A stretch of 64,000 nucleotides of DNA from Rhizobacter sp. (GTDB lineage: Bacteria; Pseudomonadota; Gammaproteobacteria; Burkholderiales; Burkholderiaceae_C), in the NCBI GenBank assembly GCA_025350965.1, contig JANXWV010000135.1:62001-126000 (forward strand), in the 5' to 3' direction. Numbering within the stretch: the first letter of the stretch is position 1; each line of letters starts with the position of its first letter. The position numbers were made by a program, and so were the translations under genes. Below the pieces are notes generated by a model that did not search any database, was not told the origin of the DNA, and saw only the letters and a list, made by a program, of their open reading frames with translations. This document shows, in pieces, positions 28,032 to 40,824 of this stretch.

Positions 28032-29441
28032 TTGTCGCAGACCGTCACCGTCCCGTTGTGGGCCCTTGTGTTGCTGTGCGTGCTGGCCTTGGTGGCAACG
28101 CTGAACTCGCTGCTGATCCCCAGCGTGCGCTGGTACTTCCGGCGCAAGGTGCGCAAGGTGATCGACGAGATCAGCCTGCGCCTCAAGATCGACCTGCCGC
28201 AGTTCAAGCTCACGCGCCGCCGTGCCCTGATCGACCGCTTGATGAGCGACCCGCGCGTGCTGGCGGCGGTCGAGGCCCATGCCGCCACCAGCGGCGAGCC
28301 GCGCGCGGCGGTGATGAAACGCGTGGCCGGCTGCGCCCAGGAAATCGTTCCCGCGTTCAACGCCTATGTGTACTTCCGGTTCGGCTACTGGCTGTCGAAG
28401 ACGTTCGCGCGCATGGTCTACCGAGTGCGGCTGGGCTACACCGATGAGCGCTCGCTGGCCGCGATCAACCCGAAGTCGACGGTCGTGTTCGTCATGAACC
28501 ACCGCTCGAACATGGACTACATCCTTGTCTCTTTCCTCGCTGCCGAGCGCGTGGCGTTGAGCTATGCGGTGGGCGAGTGGGCGCGCATCTGGCCGCTGCA
28601 GGGTTTGATCCGCGCAATGGGTGCGTACTTCGTGCGCCGCAACTCGGGCGACCCGCTTTACCGCATGGTGCTGCAACGCTATGTGCAGATGGCCACCGAA
28701 GGCGGCGTTCCGCAGGCCATGTACCCGGAGGGCGGCCTGACGGTGGACGGGCTGCTGCGCGAGCCCAAGCTCGGCCTGCTCGACTACATGCTCAAGGGCT
28801 TCAACCCCGAGGGCGAGCGCGACCTGGTGTTCATTCCCGTGGGCATCAACTACGACCGCGTGATCGAAGACCGCACGCTGCTGCGCAAGCTCGACGCGAG
28901 GCCGCCGCGCGGCAGCCTGGTGCGCACCTTGCGCATCACCGGCACCTACCTTGCGCGTCAGTTCGTCTTCACGCTGCTCGGCAAGCGCTACCGCTACGGC
29001 TATGCCTGCGTGAACTTCGGGCAGCCCGTGTCGATGCGCGAGCACGTGCGTGCGCAGGCCATCGACTTCCGCGCGCTGGACGACGCCGCCCGGCGCATTG
29101 CCGTGGCCGATGTGGGTCAGTCGTTGATGCGCAGCATCGGGCAGATCGTGCCCGTGTTGCCGGTGCCATTGGTGGCGACCGTGTTTCTGCGTGACCCGAC
29201 TCGCGCGCTGACCGAGCTGGAACTGAAGTCAGCGGTTGTGGCCCTGATCGAGGTCGTGGAAGCGCAAGGTGCGCATGTCTACGTACCGCGCACCGACCGC
29301 GACTACGCGCTGACCGTGGGCCTGCGCATGCTGACCTTGCGGCACCTGGTGGTCGAGCGTGATGGCCTCTACAGCATCAACCCGGCTGAGATCCGCGTGC
29401 TGGCGTACTACGCCAACTCGATCGCGCACATGGTCCGATAG
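28032..29441 (+). CDS. PlsB-like glycerol-3-phosphate acyltransferase family protein
   Basis: 469 residues starting at TTG 28032, preceded by AGGAAG. One N-terminal helix (PLWALVLLCVLALVATLNSLL) anchors it to the inner membrane. The four acyltransferase blocks are in order: NHRSNMDYILVS (block I, H-x4-D), GAYFVRRNSGDPL (II), MYPEGGLTVDG (III) and LVFIPVGINYDRV (IV). Their wording is closer to PlsB than to PlsC. It probably acylates glycerol-3-phosphate or lysophosphatidate. It is much shorter than E. coli PlsB (about 800), so substrate and acyl donor are uncertain. Confidence 0.82.
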   Translation: MSQTVTVPLWALVLLCVLALVATLNSLLIPSVRWYFRRKVRKVIDEISLRLKIDLPQFKLTRRRALIDRLMSDPRVLAAVEAHAATSGEPRAAVMKRVAGCAQEIVPAFNAYVYFRFGYWLSKTFARMVYRVRLGYTDERSLAAINPKSTVVFVMNHRSNMDYILVSFLAAERVALSYAVGEWARIWPLQGLIRAMGAYFVRRNSGDPLYRMVLQRYVQMATEGGVPQAMYPEGGLTVDGLLREPKLGLLDYMLKGFNPEGERDLVFIPVGINYDRVIEDRTLLRKLDARPPRGSLVRTLRITGTYLARQFVFTLLGKRYRYGYACVNFGQPVSMREHVRAQAIDFRALDDAARRIAVADVGQSLMRSIGQIVPVLPVPLVATVFLRDPTRALTELELKSAVVALIEVVEAQGAHVYVPRTDRDYALTVGLRMLTLRHLVVERDGLYSINPAEIRVLAYYANSIAHMVR

Positions 29442-29466
29442 GCGCCGACCCGATCCACAAAAGAGA

Positions 29467-29487
29467 AGGGGGCCCAAAGGGCCCCCG
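29467..29487 (-). terminator. Terminator after the Bax-inhibitor-1 gene
   Basis: A perfect inverted repeat: GGGGGCCC (29468-29475), AAA, GGGCCCCC (29479-29486). On the minus strand it is followed by a pyrimidine tail ending in TTTT, which suits the minus-strand gene. The plus-strand tail is weaker but the hairpin may also stop the acyltransferase transcript. Confidence 0.75.
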
Positions 29488-29509
29488 CCTTCCGTCCCGC
29501 CGATAGGCT

Positions 29510-30202
29510 TTAGTCGCTGGAGTTCGCAAACCCCAGGATCGCCAGCAGCGACTGGAACACGTTGTACAGGCTCAAATACACGCCCAGCGTGGCGCTGATG
29601 TAGTTCGTTTCTTCGCCGTCTTTCACCCGCTTCAGGTCGTACAGGATGAACGCAGAGAAGATGCCGATGGCCAGCACCGAGATCGTGGTCATCAGCGCGC
29701 TCGACTGGATGAAGATGTTGGCAAGGCCCGCCACCAGAACCATGATCATCCCGATGAACAGGAACTTGCCCATGCTCGACAGGTCGCGCTTGATGATCGA
29801 CGACAACGCCGCCATGCCGAAGAAGATCAGGCCCGTGCCCGCGAACGCCGTCATGATCAGCCCGGCGCCGTTCGCCTGGCCGAGCACCGCGCCGATCAGG
29901 CGCGACAGCATCAGGCCCATGAAGAAGGTGAAGCCCAGAAGCACCGGCACGCCCGCCGAAGAGTTCTTGGTCTTCTCGATGGCGAACATGAAGCCGAACG
30001 CGCCGGCCAGGAAGACGATGGCGCTCATGCCCGGGCCCATGGCGCGGGTGATGCCGGTCGTCACGCCGACCCAGGCGCCGAGCACGGTGGGCACCATCGA
30101 CAGCGCGAGCAGCCAGTACGTGTTGCGCAGCACGCGGTTGCGTTGCTCGATCGACGCGACTTCGCCGTAGCCGGCGTAGTTGGCTTGCAGGGGTTGGTTC
30201 AT
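29510..30202 (-). CDS. Bax inhibitor-1/YccA family membrane protein
   Basis: 230 residues with seven hydrophobic helices filling the protein after a 28-residue soluble head. Family marks: NRVLRNTYWLLALSMVPTVLGAW at helix 1 and the closing FSAFILYDLKRVKDGEETNYISATLGVYLSLYN, which carries the conserved Asp. The family includes YccA, which interacts with FtsH in E. coli and protects SecY; ftsH is 8 kb away here and not obviously linked. Its own terminator lies just downstream. Confidence 0.92.
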   Translation of the reverse strand: MNQPLQANYAGYGEVASIEQRNRVLRNTYWLLALSMVPTVLGAWVGVTTGITRAMGPGMSAIVFLAGAFGFMFAIEKTKNSSAGVPVLLGFTFFMGLMLSRLIGAVLGQANGAGLIMTAFAGTGLIFFGMAALSSIIKRDLSSMGKFLFIGMIMVLVAGLANIFIQSSALMTTISVLAIGIFSAFILYDLKRVKDGEETNYISATLGVYLSLYNVFQSLLAILGFANSSD

Positions 30203-30391
30203 TGAACGCTCCAGGTTGATGAAACGGGTGTCTGACCCGCGCCGTGAATTCTAGTTCCGCAGCGGCGCAATTCGTCAGTTTCGTGCGAAGGCCGGAACAT
30301 CGGCGCCCGCGGTCGAATTTCAAGGGGCCGGTGTGGCGCATGCGCGGTTTGTCCGTAAAGTTGCAGGCTTTGGACGACCACCTCGCACACG

Positions 30392-30799
30392 ATGAACACC
30401 AAACCTTGCCTCACCTTCGACGACGCCAGGCGCATGGCGGCTGCCGCCGAGGCCGAAGCGCGTGCAAACCAATGGGCGGTGGCGATTGCCATCGTCGATG
30501 ACGGCGGCCACCTGATGTGGTTCCAGCGGCTCGACGGCACGGCGGCGATCTCGTCGTACATCGCCCCGGCCAAGGCACGCACCGCCGCGCTGGGCCGGCG
30601 TGAGAGCCGCGTGTACGAGGAGATCATCAACAAGGGCCGCGTCTCGTTCCTGAGCGCGCCCGAGCTCGAAGGCATGCTCGAAGGCGGTGTGCCCATCATC
30701 CGGGGCGAGCACTGCCTCGGGGCAGTGGGCGTGAGTGGTGTGAAGTCTGCTGAAGACGCACAGGTCGCCAAGGCGGGCATCGCCGCGCTGGGTGACTGA
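30392..30799 (+). CDS. GlcG/HbpS family protein
   Basis: 135 residues, no signal peptide. The DUF336 (GlcG/HbpS) fold is shown by LTFDDARRMAAAAEAEA, VAIAIVDDGGHLMWFQRLDG, KARTAALGRR and GVPIIRGEHCLGAVGVSG. Members bind haem (HbpS) or accompany glycolate or diol-degradation genes (GlcG). Here no glc gene is adjacent, although a GlcD-type oxidase lies at the far end of the window. It probably works as an octamer in the cytosol. Role unknown. The 189 bp upstream, shared with the divergent BI-1 gene, contain no other gene. Confidence 0.85.
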   Translation: MNTKPCLTFDDARRMAAAAEAEARANQWAVAIAIVDDGGHLMWFQRLDGTAAISSYIAPAKARTAALGRRESRVYEEIINKGRVSFLSAPELEGMLEGGVPIIRGEHCLGAVGVSGVKSAEDAQVAKAGIAALGD

Positions 30800-30823
30800 G
30801 TCGAATTCTGCGGCCGCCTGGAG

Positions 30824-31750
30824 TCAGCGCCGCACCAGCAGCAGGCAGCCGCCGATGATGAGCACCGCCGATGCCGCTGTGGCGAGCGTGGGCAATTCGC
30901 CGAACAGCAAGTAGCCGAGCAGGGCAGCCCAGACGAAGCCGGTGTAGTCGAGCGGCGCAACGCGGCTGGCTTCGAGGTGTCGGAATGCGTAGGTCAGGCT
31001 GAGCAGGCCACCGGTGCCGAGCGCGCCAACCAGCGCGATCAGCCCGATGTCGCTGGCGGCCACCGGCTTCCAGGTGAACGCCGCCAGCGGTGCCAGCAAC
31101 ACCGCGCCCAAGACGTTTTGCACCAGCAGGATCGTCCACGCCGAATCGGTGCGCGACTGGCTGCGTGCGAGCAGCATCACGAAGGCGAACGACAGCGCCC
31201 CGATGGCCGCACTTGCCATGCCGGCAACGCGCCCCGTGTTCACGCCACCCAAGCTCGCGCGCAACTCGGGCAGGACGGACACGGCCACGCCCGAACCGCC
31301 TAGCAGCAGCGCCCACCAGATCGCCGGCGCTGGCCGTTCTTTCAGGATCGGGATGGCAAGCAACGAGACCAATATCGGCGCGAGGTACGAAATCGTCACG
31401 GCCTGCGCCAGCGGCAGCGAGCCGAGTGCGTGAAAGTAGCTCACCAGCGAGACCAAGAGGAACAGCGAGCGCGCAATGTGCACCCGCCATGCCGCGCGGC
31501 GGGGCATGGCCGAACGGTGCCACAGCCACAGCAGCACGGCGAACACGCTGCCGGCACCGAACCGGAAGAAGCTGAGCTGCAACGCGTCGTAGCGCGGCGC
31601 CATGAGCTTGATGCTGCTGTCCATGCTGACGAAGCACGCGGCTGCCAGGGCGCCGGCCAACAGCGGCAGGGCGCGGTGTGGGGCGGCGGCTTCGGCGGGC
31701 AGCGGTGAGCGCGTGTCGAGCGGGTCGAACGGTGCGAGGTCTGAGGGCAT
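30824..31750 (-). CDS. EamA/DMT family permease
   Basis: 308 residues: a 26-residue Pro/Ala-rich head, then ten hydrophobic helices forming two EamA repeats. Repeat 1 starts at ALPLLAGALAAACFVSMDSSI and ends at helix 5 (SYLAPILVSLLAIPILKERP). Repeat 2 starts near AGMASAAIGALSFAFVMLLAR and closes with VAPLDYTGFVWAALLGYLLFGELP and SAVLIIGGCLLLVRR. Members export amino acids, metabolites or drugs; the substrate cannot be told. It is convergent with GlcG/HbpS and faces away from carA. Confidence 0.88.
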   Translation of the reverse strand: MPSDLAPFDPLDTRSPLPAEAAAPHRALPLLAGALAAACFVSMDSSIKLMAPRYDALQLSFFRFGAGSVFAVLLWLWHRSAMPRRAAWRVHIARSLFLLVSLVSYFHALGSLPLAQAVTISYLAPILVSLLAIPILKERPAPAIWWALLLGGSGVAVSVLPELRASLGGVNTGRVAGMASAAIGALSFAFVMLLARSQSRTDSAWTILLVQNVLGAVLLAPLAAFTWKPVAASDIGLIALVGALGTGGLLSLTYAFRHLEASRVAPLDYTGFVWAALLGYLLFGELPTLATAASAVLIIGGCLLLVRR

Positions 31751-31804
31751 CCTTCGAGTCTAGTAGCGAGCCCTCGCAGCGCTCGGCGCGCTGTGGCGCT
31801 GGTC

Positions 31805-31810
31805 TATAAT
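31805..31810 (+). promoter_or_regulatory. -10 element of the carAB promoter
   Basis: A perfect TATAAT about 167 nt before the carA start; the -35 region is poor, so an activator or extended contact is possible. Transcription would start near 31817. Confidence 0.65.
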
Positions 31811-31816
31811 TCAAAG

Positions 31817-31977
31817 GTTTACCCTCAACCCAACCGCCCAGCGAAACGAGCACTGTTTCCTGCACGGGAGTACCGGGCCCGCTTCGCTCAGAGGCGCCCG
31901 GAAATTCCATCCGATTCAAAGCGCCGCCCGGCTCGTGCCCGGCGGGCCTGAGCTGGGCGCGCAACACGGAGAATCCG
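31817..31977 (+). promoter_or_regulatory. Long, potentially structured carA leader
   Basis: About 160 nt of untranslated leader. It contains a hairpin with stem CCGGGC (31873-31878) and GCCCGG (31896-31901), extended by GCTT/AGGC inside, and a second GC-rich segment near 31922-31950. No known riboswitch was recognised. Pyrimidine or arginine control of carAB is known in other bacteria; here the mechanism is unknown. Confidence 0.45.
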
Positions 31978-33160
31978 GTGCCCGCGCAACTGCTGTTCCC
32001 CCACGCCCAGGCGATCCTGGCACTCGCAGACGGCACGGTGTTCCGAGGCATCTCGATCGGCGCCGCCGGCCACACCGTCGGCGAGGTGGTGTTCAACACC
32101 TCGATGAGCGGCTACCAGGAAATCCTGACCGACCCGAGCTACTGCCAGCAAATCGTGACGCTCACCTACCCGCACATCGGCAACTACGGCGTGTGTGCCG
32201 AAGACGTCGAGTCGCGCACAGTGTTCGCGGCCGGGCTGATCATCAAAGACCTGCCGCTTCGGGCCTCGAATTTCCGCTCGGACATGCCGCTGGACGCCTA
32301 CCTGAAGCGCGAAGGCACGGTGGCCATTGCGCAGATCGACACGCGCCAGCTGACGCGCCACCTGCGCACGCACGGCGCGCAGAACGGTTGCATCTTCACG
32401 CTGCCGCTGGGTGAGCCGATCACGTCGCCCCATGTTGCCGATGCCGTGGCCCGAGCGAAAGCCGCGCCGAGCATGGCCGGGCTCGACCTGGCCCGGGTGG
32501 TGAGCCAGCGCGAACCGAGCCATTGGACGCAGACCGAGTGGTCGCTCGAAGGCGGCTACGGCGAACTGGCCGACCCCGCTTTCCACGTGGTCGCGTACGA
32601 CTTCGGCGTTAAGAGCAACATCCTGCGCATGCTCGCCAGCCGTGGTTGCCGGGTCACCGTGGTGCCGGCGCAGACCCCGGCCGGCGACGTCCTCGCACTG
32701 AGGCCCGACGGCATCTTCCTGAGCAACGGGCCCGGCGACCCCGAACCCTGCGACTACGCGATTGCCGCCACGCGCGAGCTCATCGAGACCGGCATTCCGA
32801 CCTTCGGCATCTGCCTGGGCCACCAGATCATGGCGCTGGCCTCGGGCGCCAACACGTTCAAGATGAAGTTCGGTCACCACGGCGCCAACCACCCGGTGAA
32901 AGACCTCGACACCGGCCGCGTCAGCATCACGAGCCAGAACCACGGCTTCGCGGTCGACGAGAGCAGCTTGCCGGCGAATTTGCGGCCCACGCATGTGTCG
33001 CTTTTCGACGGCACGCTGCAAGGCCTGGCCCGCACCGACAAGCCTGCGTTCTGCTTCCAGGGCCACCCGGAAGCGTCGCCCGGGCCGCACGACATTGCCT
33101 ATCTGTTCGACCGTTTCACTGCGCTGATGACATCTGCCAAGGCAGCCCCGGAGAAGAACA

Positions 33161-33168
<8 letters not shown>
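31978..33168 (+). CDS. carA: Carbamoyl-phosphate synthase, small (glutaminase) subunit
   Basis: 396 residues from GTG 31978, preceded by GGAG at 7 nt. The N-terminal CarA domain ([34 protein letters not shown]) is followed by a class I glutamine amidotransferase with the nucleophile in [12 protein letters not shown] and the triad His/Glu in [10 protein letters not shown]. It supplies ammonia from glutamine to CarB through a tunnel. Its last 8 bases overlap carB, so the subunits are translated together. The product feeds arginine and pyrimidine synthesis. Confidence 0.97.
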
Positions 33169-36448
<3,280 letters not shown>

Positions 36449-36466
36449 ACTCCATTCTTCGACAAA

Positions 36467-36499
36467 CGCCGCCGGGTTGCCCCGGCGGCGCTTTGTTTT
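36467..36499 (+). terminator. Rho-independent terminator after carB
   Basis: CGCCGCCGGG (36467-36476), loop TTGC, CCCGGCGGCG (36481-36490), then CTTTGTTTT. Ten perfect GC-rich pairs and a T-rich tail, 18 bp after the carB stop. Confidence 0.9.
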
Positions 36500-36565
36500 C
36501 AGCCCCAGATGTAAGCGTCATCACTCGGTGTCATCCGTCAGCGTCATATTCAAGGTTTGTTCCCC

Positions 36566-37042
36566 ATGTTCACCATTCCCCTCACGGTTCGCGGCGCAGA
36601 GAAACTCAAGGAAGAACTCGCCCGCCTCAAGGGCGCAGAGCGCCACGCGGTGATCCAGGCGATCTCGGAAGCGCGCGCGCAAGGCGACCTGTCCGAGAAC
36701 GCCGAGTACGAGGCGGCGAAAGACAAGCAGGGCTTCATCGAAGGCCGCATCCTCGAGATCGAGAGCAAGCTGGCGGCCGCACAGATCATCGACCCCGCCA
36801 GCCTGAATGCAGAAGGCCGCGTGGTCTTCGGCGCCACCGTCGACCTCGAAGACGAAGACAGTGGCACGAAGGTCACCTATCAGATTGTCGGCGACGACGA
36901 AGCCGATCTGAAGCTGGGGCTCATCTCGATCAGCTCACCGATCGCGCGTGCGCTCATCAGCAAGGTCGAAGGCGACGTGGCCGAAGTTCAGGCACCCGGG
37001 GGTCTGCGCCACTACGAGATCATCGCGGTCCGGTATCGGTGA
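36566..37042 (+). CDS. greA: Transcription elongation factor GreA
   Basis: 158 residues, the standard length, from ATG 36566 (an in-frame TTG at 36557 adds three residues). The N-terminal antiparallel coiled coil contains [43 protein letters not shown] with the acidic tip residues. The C-terminal globular domain contains [29 protein letters not shown]. It enters the RNA polymerase secondary channel and stimulates cleavage of backtracked RNA. The stop overlaps the start of the DUF4149 gene (GTGA). Confidence 0.98.
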   Translation: MFTIPLTVRGAEKLKEELARLKGAERHAVIQAISEARAQGDLSENAEYEAAKDKQGFIEGRILEIESKLAAAQIIDPASLNAEGRVVFGATVDLEDEDSGTKVTYQIVGDDEADLKLGLISISSPIARALISKVEGDVAEVQAPGGLRHYEIIAVRYR

Positions 37043-37515
37043 CGGCGGTGATCGCGGTCCTGAACCGAGCCGCCGCCGTGCTGGCCGGGCTGTGGGCAGG
37101 GGTGCTGCTGTGCATCGGCGCCATGGCGGCGCCGGCGGCCTTCGCGGTGCTGGCATCAGTCGATGCGGGCCGCTTTGTCGGCCGATTGCTGGGGCAAGAG
37201 GCCTACTTGAGCCTGGCGCTCGCGGTGCTGCTGTTCCTGATCGAGCGCGCGCGCACGCGGCGAGTGGCCCAGGCCGGTGCGGGCTCGGTCTTCAGCGTCA
37301 ACCTCATGCTGCTGCTGGGCACGCTGTTCTGCACTGTGGCCGGGTATTTTGCGGTGCAACCGATGATGGCCGCAGCCCGAGCCGGGCAGGGGCCTTGGTC
37401 GTTCGGCGCGCTGCACGCGGTATCGGGCGGGCTGTTCCTGCTGAAGGGCGTATTGGTGCTGGCCCTTGCGTGGCGCATGGCGCCCGTTTTCAAGAAGACT
37501 GCGACGACTTCTTGA
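37039..37515 (+). CDS. DUF4149 membrane protein
   Basis: 158 residues from GTG 37039, which overlaps the greA stop by 4 nt. Four hydrophobic helices: [65 protein letters not shown] and [24 protein letters not shown]4149 proteins commonly follow greA in Betaproteobacteria; their function is unknown. Its 3' end overlaps the 3' end of yhbY on the other strand by 26 bp, so read-through would produce antisense RNA to yhbY. Confidence 0.85.
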   Translation: MTAVIAVLNRAAAVLAGLWAGVLLCIGAMAAPAAFAVLASVDAGRFVGRLLGQEAYLSLALAVLLFLIERARTRRVAQAGAGSVFSVNLMLLLGTLFCTVAGYFAVQPMMAAARAGQGPWSFGALHAVSGGLFLLKGVLVLALAWRMAPVFKKTATTS

Positions 37516-37966
37516 CGCTGGTCACGCGCTTCTTGGCGCGTTTCAGTTCGCCGCCGGCCGCGATGCGCATGTTGCCCACGACCGTGATCTTCTTGACCTG
37601 GGCGCGGTGGTTGCCGCTCTTCGAGAACTTCAGGATCTTCACCACGCGCGGGCCGGCGTTGCGGCCTTCGCGCTCGACCTTTTCCTTCGGTGGCATCGGG
37701 CGCCACAGCACCAGCAGCTTGCCGATGTGCTGGATCGGCGCGGCGCCGAGCGTATCGGCCAGCGTGGCGAAGGTCGTTTCGCGCATGCTTCGCTCATCGG
37801 ACATGACGCGCACCTTGATCAGGCCGTGAGCGTTCAGCGCCGCATCGACCTCCTTGCTCACCGCCGGGGTGAGGCCGTCGCCACCGATCATCACGACCGG
37901 GTCGAGGTGGTGGGCTTCAGAACGTTTTTCCTTGCGCTCGGCAGGTGTGAGTTGAATCGCAGTCAT
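37490..37966 (-). CDS. yhbY: YhbY family RNA-binding protein (CRM domain)
   Basis: 158 residues from ATG 37966. The CRM domain ([49 protein letters not shown], with the G-G-x-G-L-T loop) occupies residues 1-95. The rest is a basic, Lys-rich tail ending in [13 protein letters not shown], longer than E. coli YhbY, which is about 97 residues. It is thought to bind pre-50S ribosomal particles. The divergent rlmE starts 20 bp away; both act in large-subunit maturation. Confidence 0.92.
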   Translation of the reverse strand: MTAIQLTPAERKEKRSEAHHLDPVVMIGGDGLTPAVSKEVDAALNAHGLIKVRVMSDERSMRETTFATLADTLGAAPIQHIGKLLVLWRPMPPKEKVEREGRNAGPRVVKILKFSKSGNHRAQVKKITVVGNMRIAAGGELKRAKKRVTSVKKSSQSS

Positions 37967-37986
37967 CCTCGTATTATCGGCCCGCA

Positions 37987-38703
37987 ATGAAGACGCAAAC
38001 CAAAAGCAAAAAGGTGAACAAGCAGTGGTTGCACGACCACACGAACGACACCTACGTGAAACTCGCGCAGAAAGACGGCTACCGTGCCCGCGCCGCCTAC
38101 AAGCTGAAGGAGATCGACGAGGAACTGCATCTCATCAAGCCCGGGCAGGTGGTGGTCGACCTCGGTGCGGTGCCCGGCGCGTGGAGCCAGTACGTGCGCC
38201 GCAGGTTCGCCCCGAAGGACGTGGGTGTGGGCGGGGCGGCAGCGGGGGCATTGAACGGCACGATCATCGCAATGGACATCCTGCCGTTCGAGCCCATCGA
38301 GGGCGTGAGCTTCATCCAGGGCGACTTCCATGAAGCGAGCGTGCTTGCCGAGCTGGAAGCGGCGGTTGGCGGTCGGCCGGTCGATGTGGTCCTGTCCGAC
38401 CTGGCGCCAAACCTGTCAGGCATCGAAAGCTCGGACTCGGCGCGCATCTCGAACCTCGTGGAACTGGCGATCGAGTTCGCGCAAGGCCACCTGACGCCGC
38501 AGGGCGCGCTCGTGTGCAAGGTGTTTCACGGCAGCGGCTACACCCAACTCGTCACGCTGTTCAAAGCCACGTTCCGGGTGGTCAAGGCGATCAAGCCGAA
38601 GGCGTCGCGCGACAAGTCGTCGGAGACTTTCCTGGTCGGCATCGGCCTGAAGACGCCGCTCAGAAAGGTGCCCGCCGCTCCGATACCGTTGGACACGCAC
38701 TGA
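37987..38703 (+). CDS. rlmE: 23S rRNA (uridine-2552-2'-O)-methyltransferase
   Basis: 238 residues. FtsJ fold: [14 protein letters not shown] contains the first catalytic Lys (Lys39), [16 protein letters not shown] is the SAM site, VVLSDLAPN the catalytic Asp, ALVCKVFHG the second Lys and SSETFLVG the Glu of the K-D-K-E tetrad. It 2'-O-methylates U2552 of 23S rRNA on the 50S particle. A short Gly/Ala-rich insert ([12 protein letters not shown]) follows the SAM motif and enlarges it relative to E. coli. Adjacent to ftsH, as in many Proteobacteria. Confidence 0.97.
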   Translation: MKTQTKSKKVNKQWLHDHTNDTYVKLAQKDGYRARAAYKLKEIDEELHLIKPGQVVVDLGAVPGAWSQYVRRRFAPKDVGVGGAAAGALNGTIIAMDILPFEPIEGVSFIQGDFHEASVLAELEAAVGGRPVDVVLSDLAPNLSGIESSDSARISNLVELAIEFAQGHLTPQGALVCKVFHGSGYTQLVTLFKATFRVVKAIKPKASRDKSSETFLVGIGLKTPLRKVPAAPIPLDTH

Positions 38704-38755
38704 ATGGGCGGCGATACACGCTTGCCTTCCGTGGGGATTGCCCCGCTGTCGGGGG

Positions 38756-38783
38756 CTTGACTCGACTAAAATCAGCCACATAT
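38756..38783 (+). promoter_or_regulatory. Candidate heat-shock (sigma-32) promoter of ftsH
   Basis: CTTGACT (38756-38762) and CCACATAT (38776-38783), spacer 13, against the CTTGAA / CCCCATNT pattern of RpoH. A sigma-70-like TAAAAT (38767-38772) lies between them, so both factors may start here. ftsH is heat-shock induced in E. coli. Confidence 0.5.
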
Positions 38784-38856
38784 CGAACCAACGTCGGTTG
38801 CCGAGCGCATCGCTTCGGTGACAACAGCCTGGACAAGGCCTGGAAATGGAGTCGCG

Positions 38857-40761
38857 GTGAACAATCAATGGTTCTCTAAAGTTGCAGTCTGGCTGGTGAT
38901 CGCACTCGTGCTGTTCACGGTTTTCAAGCAGTTCGACCGCACCGCTTCTCAAAGCGGAATGATTGGCTACTCCGACTTTCTGGAAGAGGTGCGTGGCAAG
39001 CGCATCAAGAGCGTGCAATTGCAGGAAGGCGCTGGCGGCAGCACCGAGATCCGCGCCCGCACGAGCGACGACAAAGAGTTGCGCACCACGGCCACCTACC
39101 TCGACCGCGGCCTGATCGGCGACCTGATCAACAACAACGTCAAGTTCGACGTCAAGCCGCGCGAAGAGCCGTCGTTCCTGCTCAGCATCCTGGCTTCATG
39201 GGGCCCGATCCTGCTGCTCATCGGCGTCTGGGTCTACTTCATGCGCCAGATGCAAGGCGGCGGCAAGGGCGGCGCGTTCAGCTTCGGCAAGAGCAAGGCC
39301 CGCATGCTCGACGAGGCCAACAACACGACCACCTTCGCCGACGTTGCAGGTTGCGACGAAGCCAAGGAAGAGGTCAAGGAACTCGTGGACTTCCTGAAAG
39401 ACCCGCAGAAGTTCCAGAAGCTCGGCGGCCGCATCCCGCGCGGAGTGCTGCTCGTCGGCCCCCCAGGCACCGGCAAGACGCTGCTCGCCAAGGCCATTGC
39501 CGGTGAGGCCAAGGTGCCGTTCTTCAGCATCAGCGGCTCCGACTTCGTGGAGATGTTCGTTGGCGTCGGCGCAGCACGTGTGCGCGACATGTTCGAGCAG
39601 GCGAAGAAGAGCGCGCCGTGCATCATTTTCGTCGACGAAATCGACGCGGTCGGCCGCCACCGTGGCGCGGGCCTGGGCGGCGGCAACGACGAGCGCGAGC
39701 AAACGCTGAACCAGATGCTCGTCGAGATGGACGGCTTCGAAACCAACCTCGGCGTGATCGTGATGGCCGCCACCAACCGGCCCGACATTCTGGACCCTGC
39801 GCTGCTGCGGCCCGGGCGCTTCGACCGGCAGGTCTACGTGACGCTGCCCGATGTGCGTGGCCGCGAGCAGATCCTGAACGTGCATATGCGCAAGGTGCCG
39901 GTCGGGCAAGACATCCGCGCCGACATTCTGGCGCGCGGCACGCCCGGCTTCTCGGGTGCCGACCTCGCCAACCTCGTCAATGAAGCCGCGCTGTTCGCAG
40001 CGCGCCGGAGCGGCCGGGTGGTCGAGATGGGGGACTTCGAGAAGGCCAAGGACAAGATCATGATGGGCCCGGAGCGCAAGTCCATGGTCATGGCCGAAGA
40101 CGAGCGCCGCAACACCGCGTACCACGAGTCTGGTCATGCGCTCGTCGCGCGGCTGGTGCCGAAGGCCGACCCGGTGCACAAGGTCACGGTGATCCCGCGC
40201 GGCCGGGCACTGGGTGTCACGATGCAGTTGCCTGTCGGCGACCGCTACAGCACCGACAAGATTCGCATGCTCAGCACGATCGCCATTCTGTTCGGAGGCC
40301 GTATCGCTGAAGAGGTGTTCATCGGCGAGATGACGACGGGTGCGAGCAATGACTTCGAACGTGCCACGCACATTGCCCGTGACATGGTCACGCGCTACGG
40401 CATGACCGATGCGCTGGGCACGATGGTCTACGCCGAGAACGAAGGCGAGGTCTTCCTGGGCCGCTCGGTCACCAAGACCACGAACATGAGCGAGCAGACC
40501 ATGCAAAGCGTGGACAAGGAGATCCGCAAGATCCTGGACGAGCAGTACGCCGTGGCGCGCAAGCTGATCGAAGACAACAAGGACAAGATGCACGCGATGG
40601 CCAAGGCGCTGCTCGAATGGGAAACCATCGACAGCGACCAGATCGACGACATCATGGAAGACAAGCTGCCGCGCCCACCGAAAGACTGGACTCCGTCTTC
40701 CACCAAGGTGGTGCCGCCCACGCCGCCGGTCACACCGGGCAACGCGCCGGCAGCGGCCTGA
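38857..40761 (+). CDS. ftsH: ATP-dependent zinc metalloprotease FtsH
   Basis: 634 residues from GTG 38857 with GGAG five nt upstream. Two N-terminal membrane helices ([16 protein letters not shown] and [19 protein letters not shown]) flank a small periplasmic domain. An AAA+ domain follows, with Walker A GPPGTGKT, Walker [16 protein letters not shown] and the SRH region [19 protein letters not shown]. The zinc protease has HESGH ([13 protein letters not shown]) and the downstream acidic ligand region. The hexamer degrades membrane proteins and short-lived regulators. The tail is Pro/Thr-rich. Upstream frames to 38818 lack a ribosome site. Confidence 0.98.
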   Translation: MNNQWFSKVAVWLVIALVLFTVFKQFDRTASQSGMIGYSDFLEEVRGKRIKSVQLQEGAGGSTEIRARTSDDKELRTTATYLDRGLIGDLINNNVKFDVKPREEPSFLLSILASWGPILLLIGVWVYFMRQMQGGGKGGAFSFGKSKARMLDEANNTTTFADVAGCDEAKEEVKELVDFLKDPQKFQKLGGRIPRGVLLVGPPGTGKTLLAKAIAGEAKVPFFSISGSDFVEMFVGVGAARVRDMFEQAKKSAPCIIFVDEIDAVGRHRGAGLGGGNDEREQTLNQMLVEMDGFETNLGVIVMAATNRPDILDPALLRPGRFDRQVYVTLPDVRGREQILNVHMRKVPVGQDIRADILARGTPGFSGADLANLVNEAALFAARRSGRVVEMGDFEKAKDKIMMGPERKSMVMAEDERRNTAYHESGHALVARLVPKADPVHKVTVIPRGRALGVTMQLPVGDRYSTDKIRMLSTIAILFGGRIAEEVFIGEMTTGASNDFERATHIARDMVTRYGMTDALGTMVYAENEGEVFLGRSVTKTTNMSEQTMQSVDKEIRKILDEQYAVARKLIEDNKDKMHAMAKALLEWETIDSDQIDDIMEDKLPRPPKDWTPSSTKVVPPTPPVTPGNAPAAA

Positions 40762-40787
40762 CGCAGGGCGACTGCGCTTGAACTTCG

Positions 40788-40808
40788 ACGGGGCTTCGGC
40801 CCCGTTTT
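40788..40808 (+). terminator. Terminator-like hairpin between ftsH and folP
   Basis: ACGGGGC (40788-40794), TTCG tetraloop, GCCCCGT (40799-40805), T-run to 40808. It lies 27 bp after the ftsH stop and 17 bp before the folP ATG. It may end ftsH mRNA with partial read-through. Confidence 0.75.
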
Positions 40809-40824
40809 CCATGGTGCTCCCGCA

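Noticed and set aside
31817..31977. Mini-ykkC (guanidine-II) riboswitch in the carA leader
   Set aside because: Only one ACGG occurs; the class needs two hairpins with ACGR loops.
38757..38772. TTGACT and TAAAAT before ftsH as a sigma-70 pair
   Set aside because: The spacer is only 4 bp. The TTGACT is better used as part of a heat-shock-type -35.
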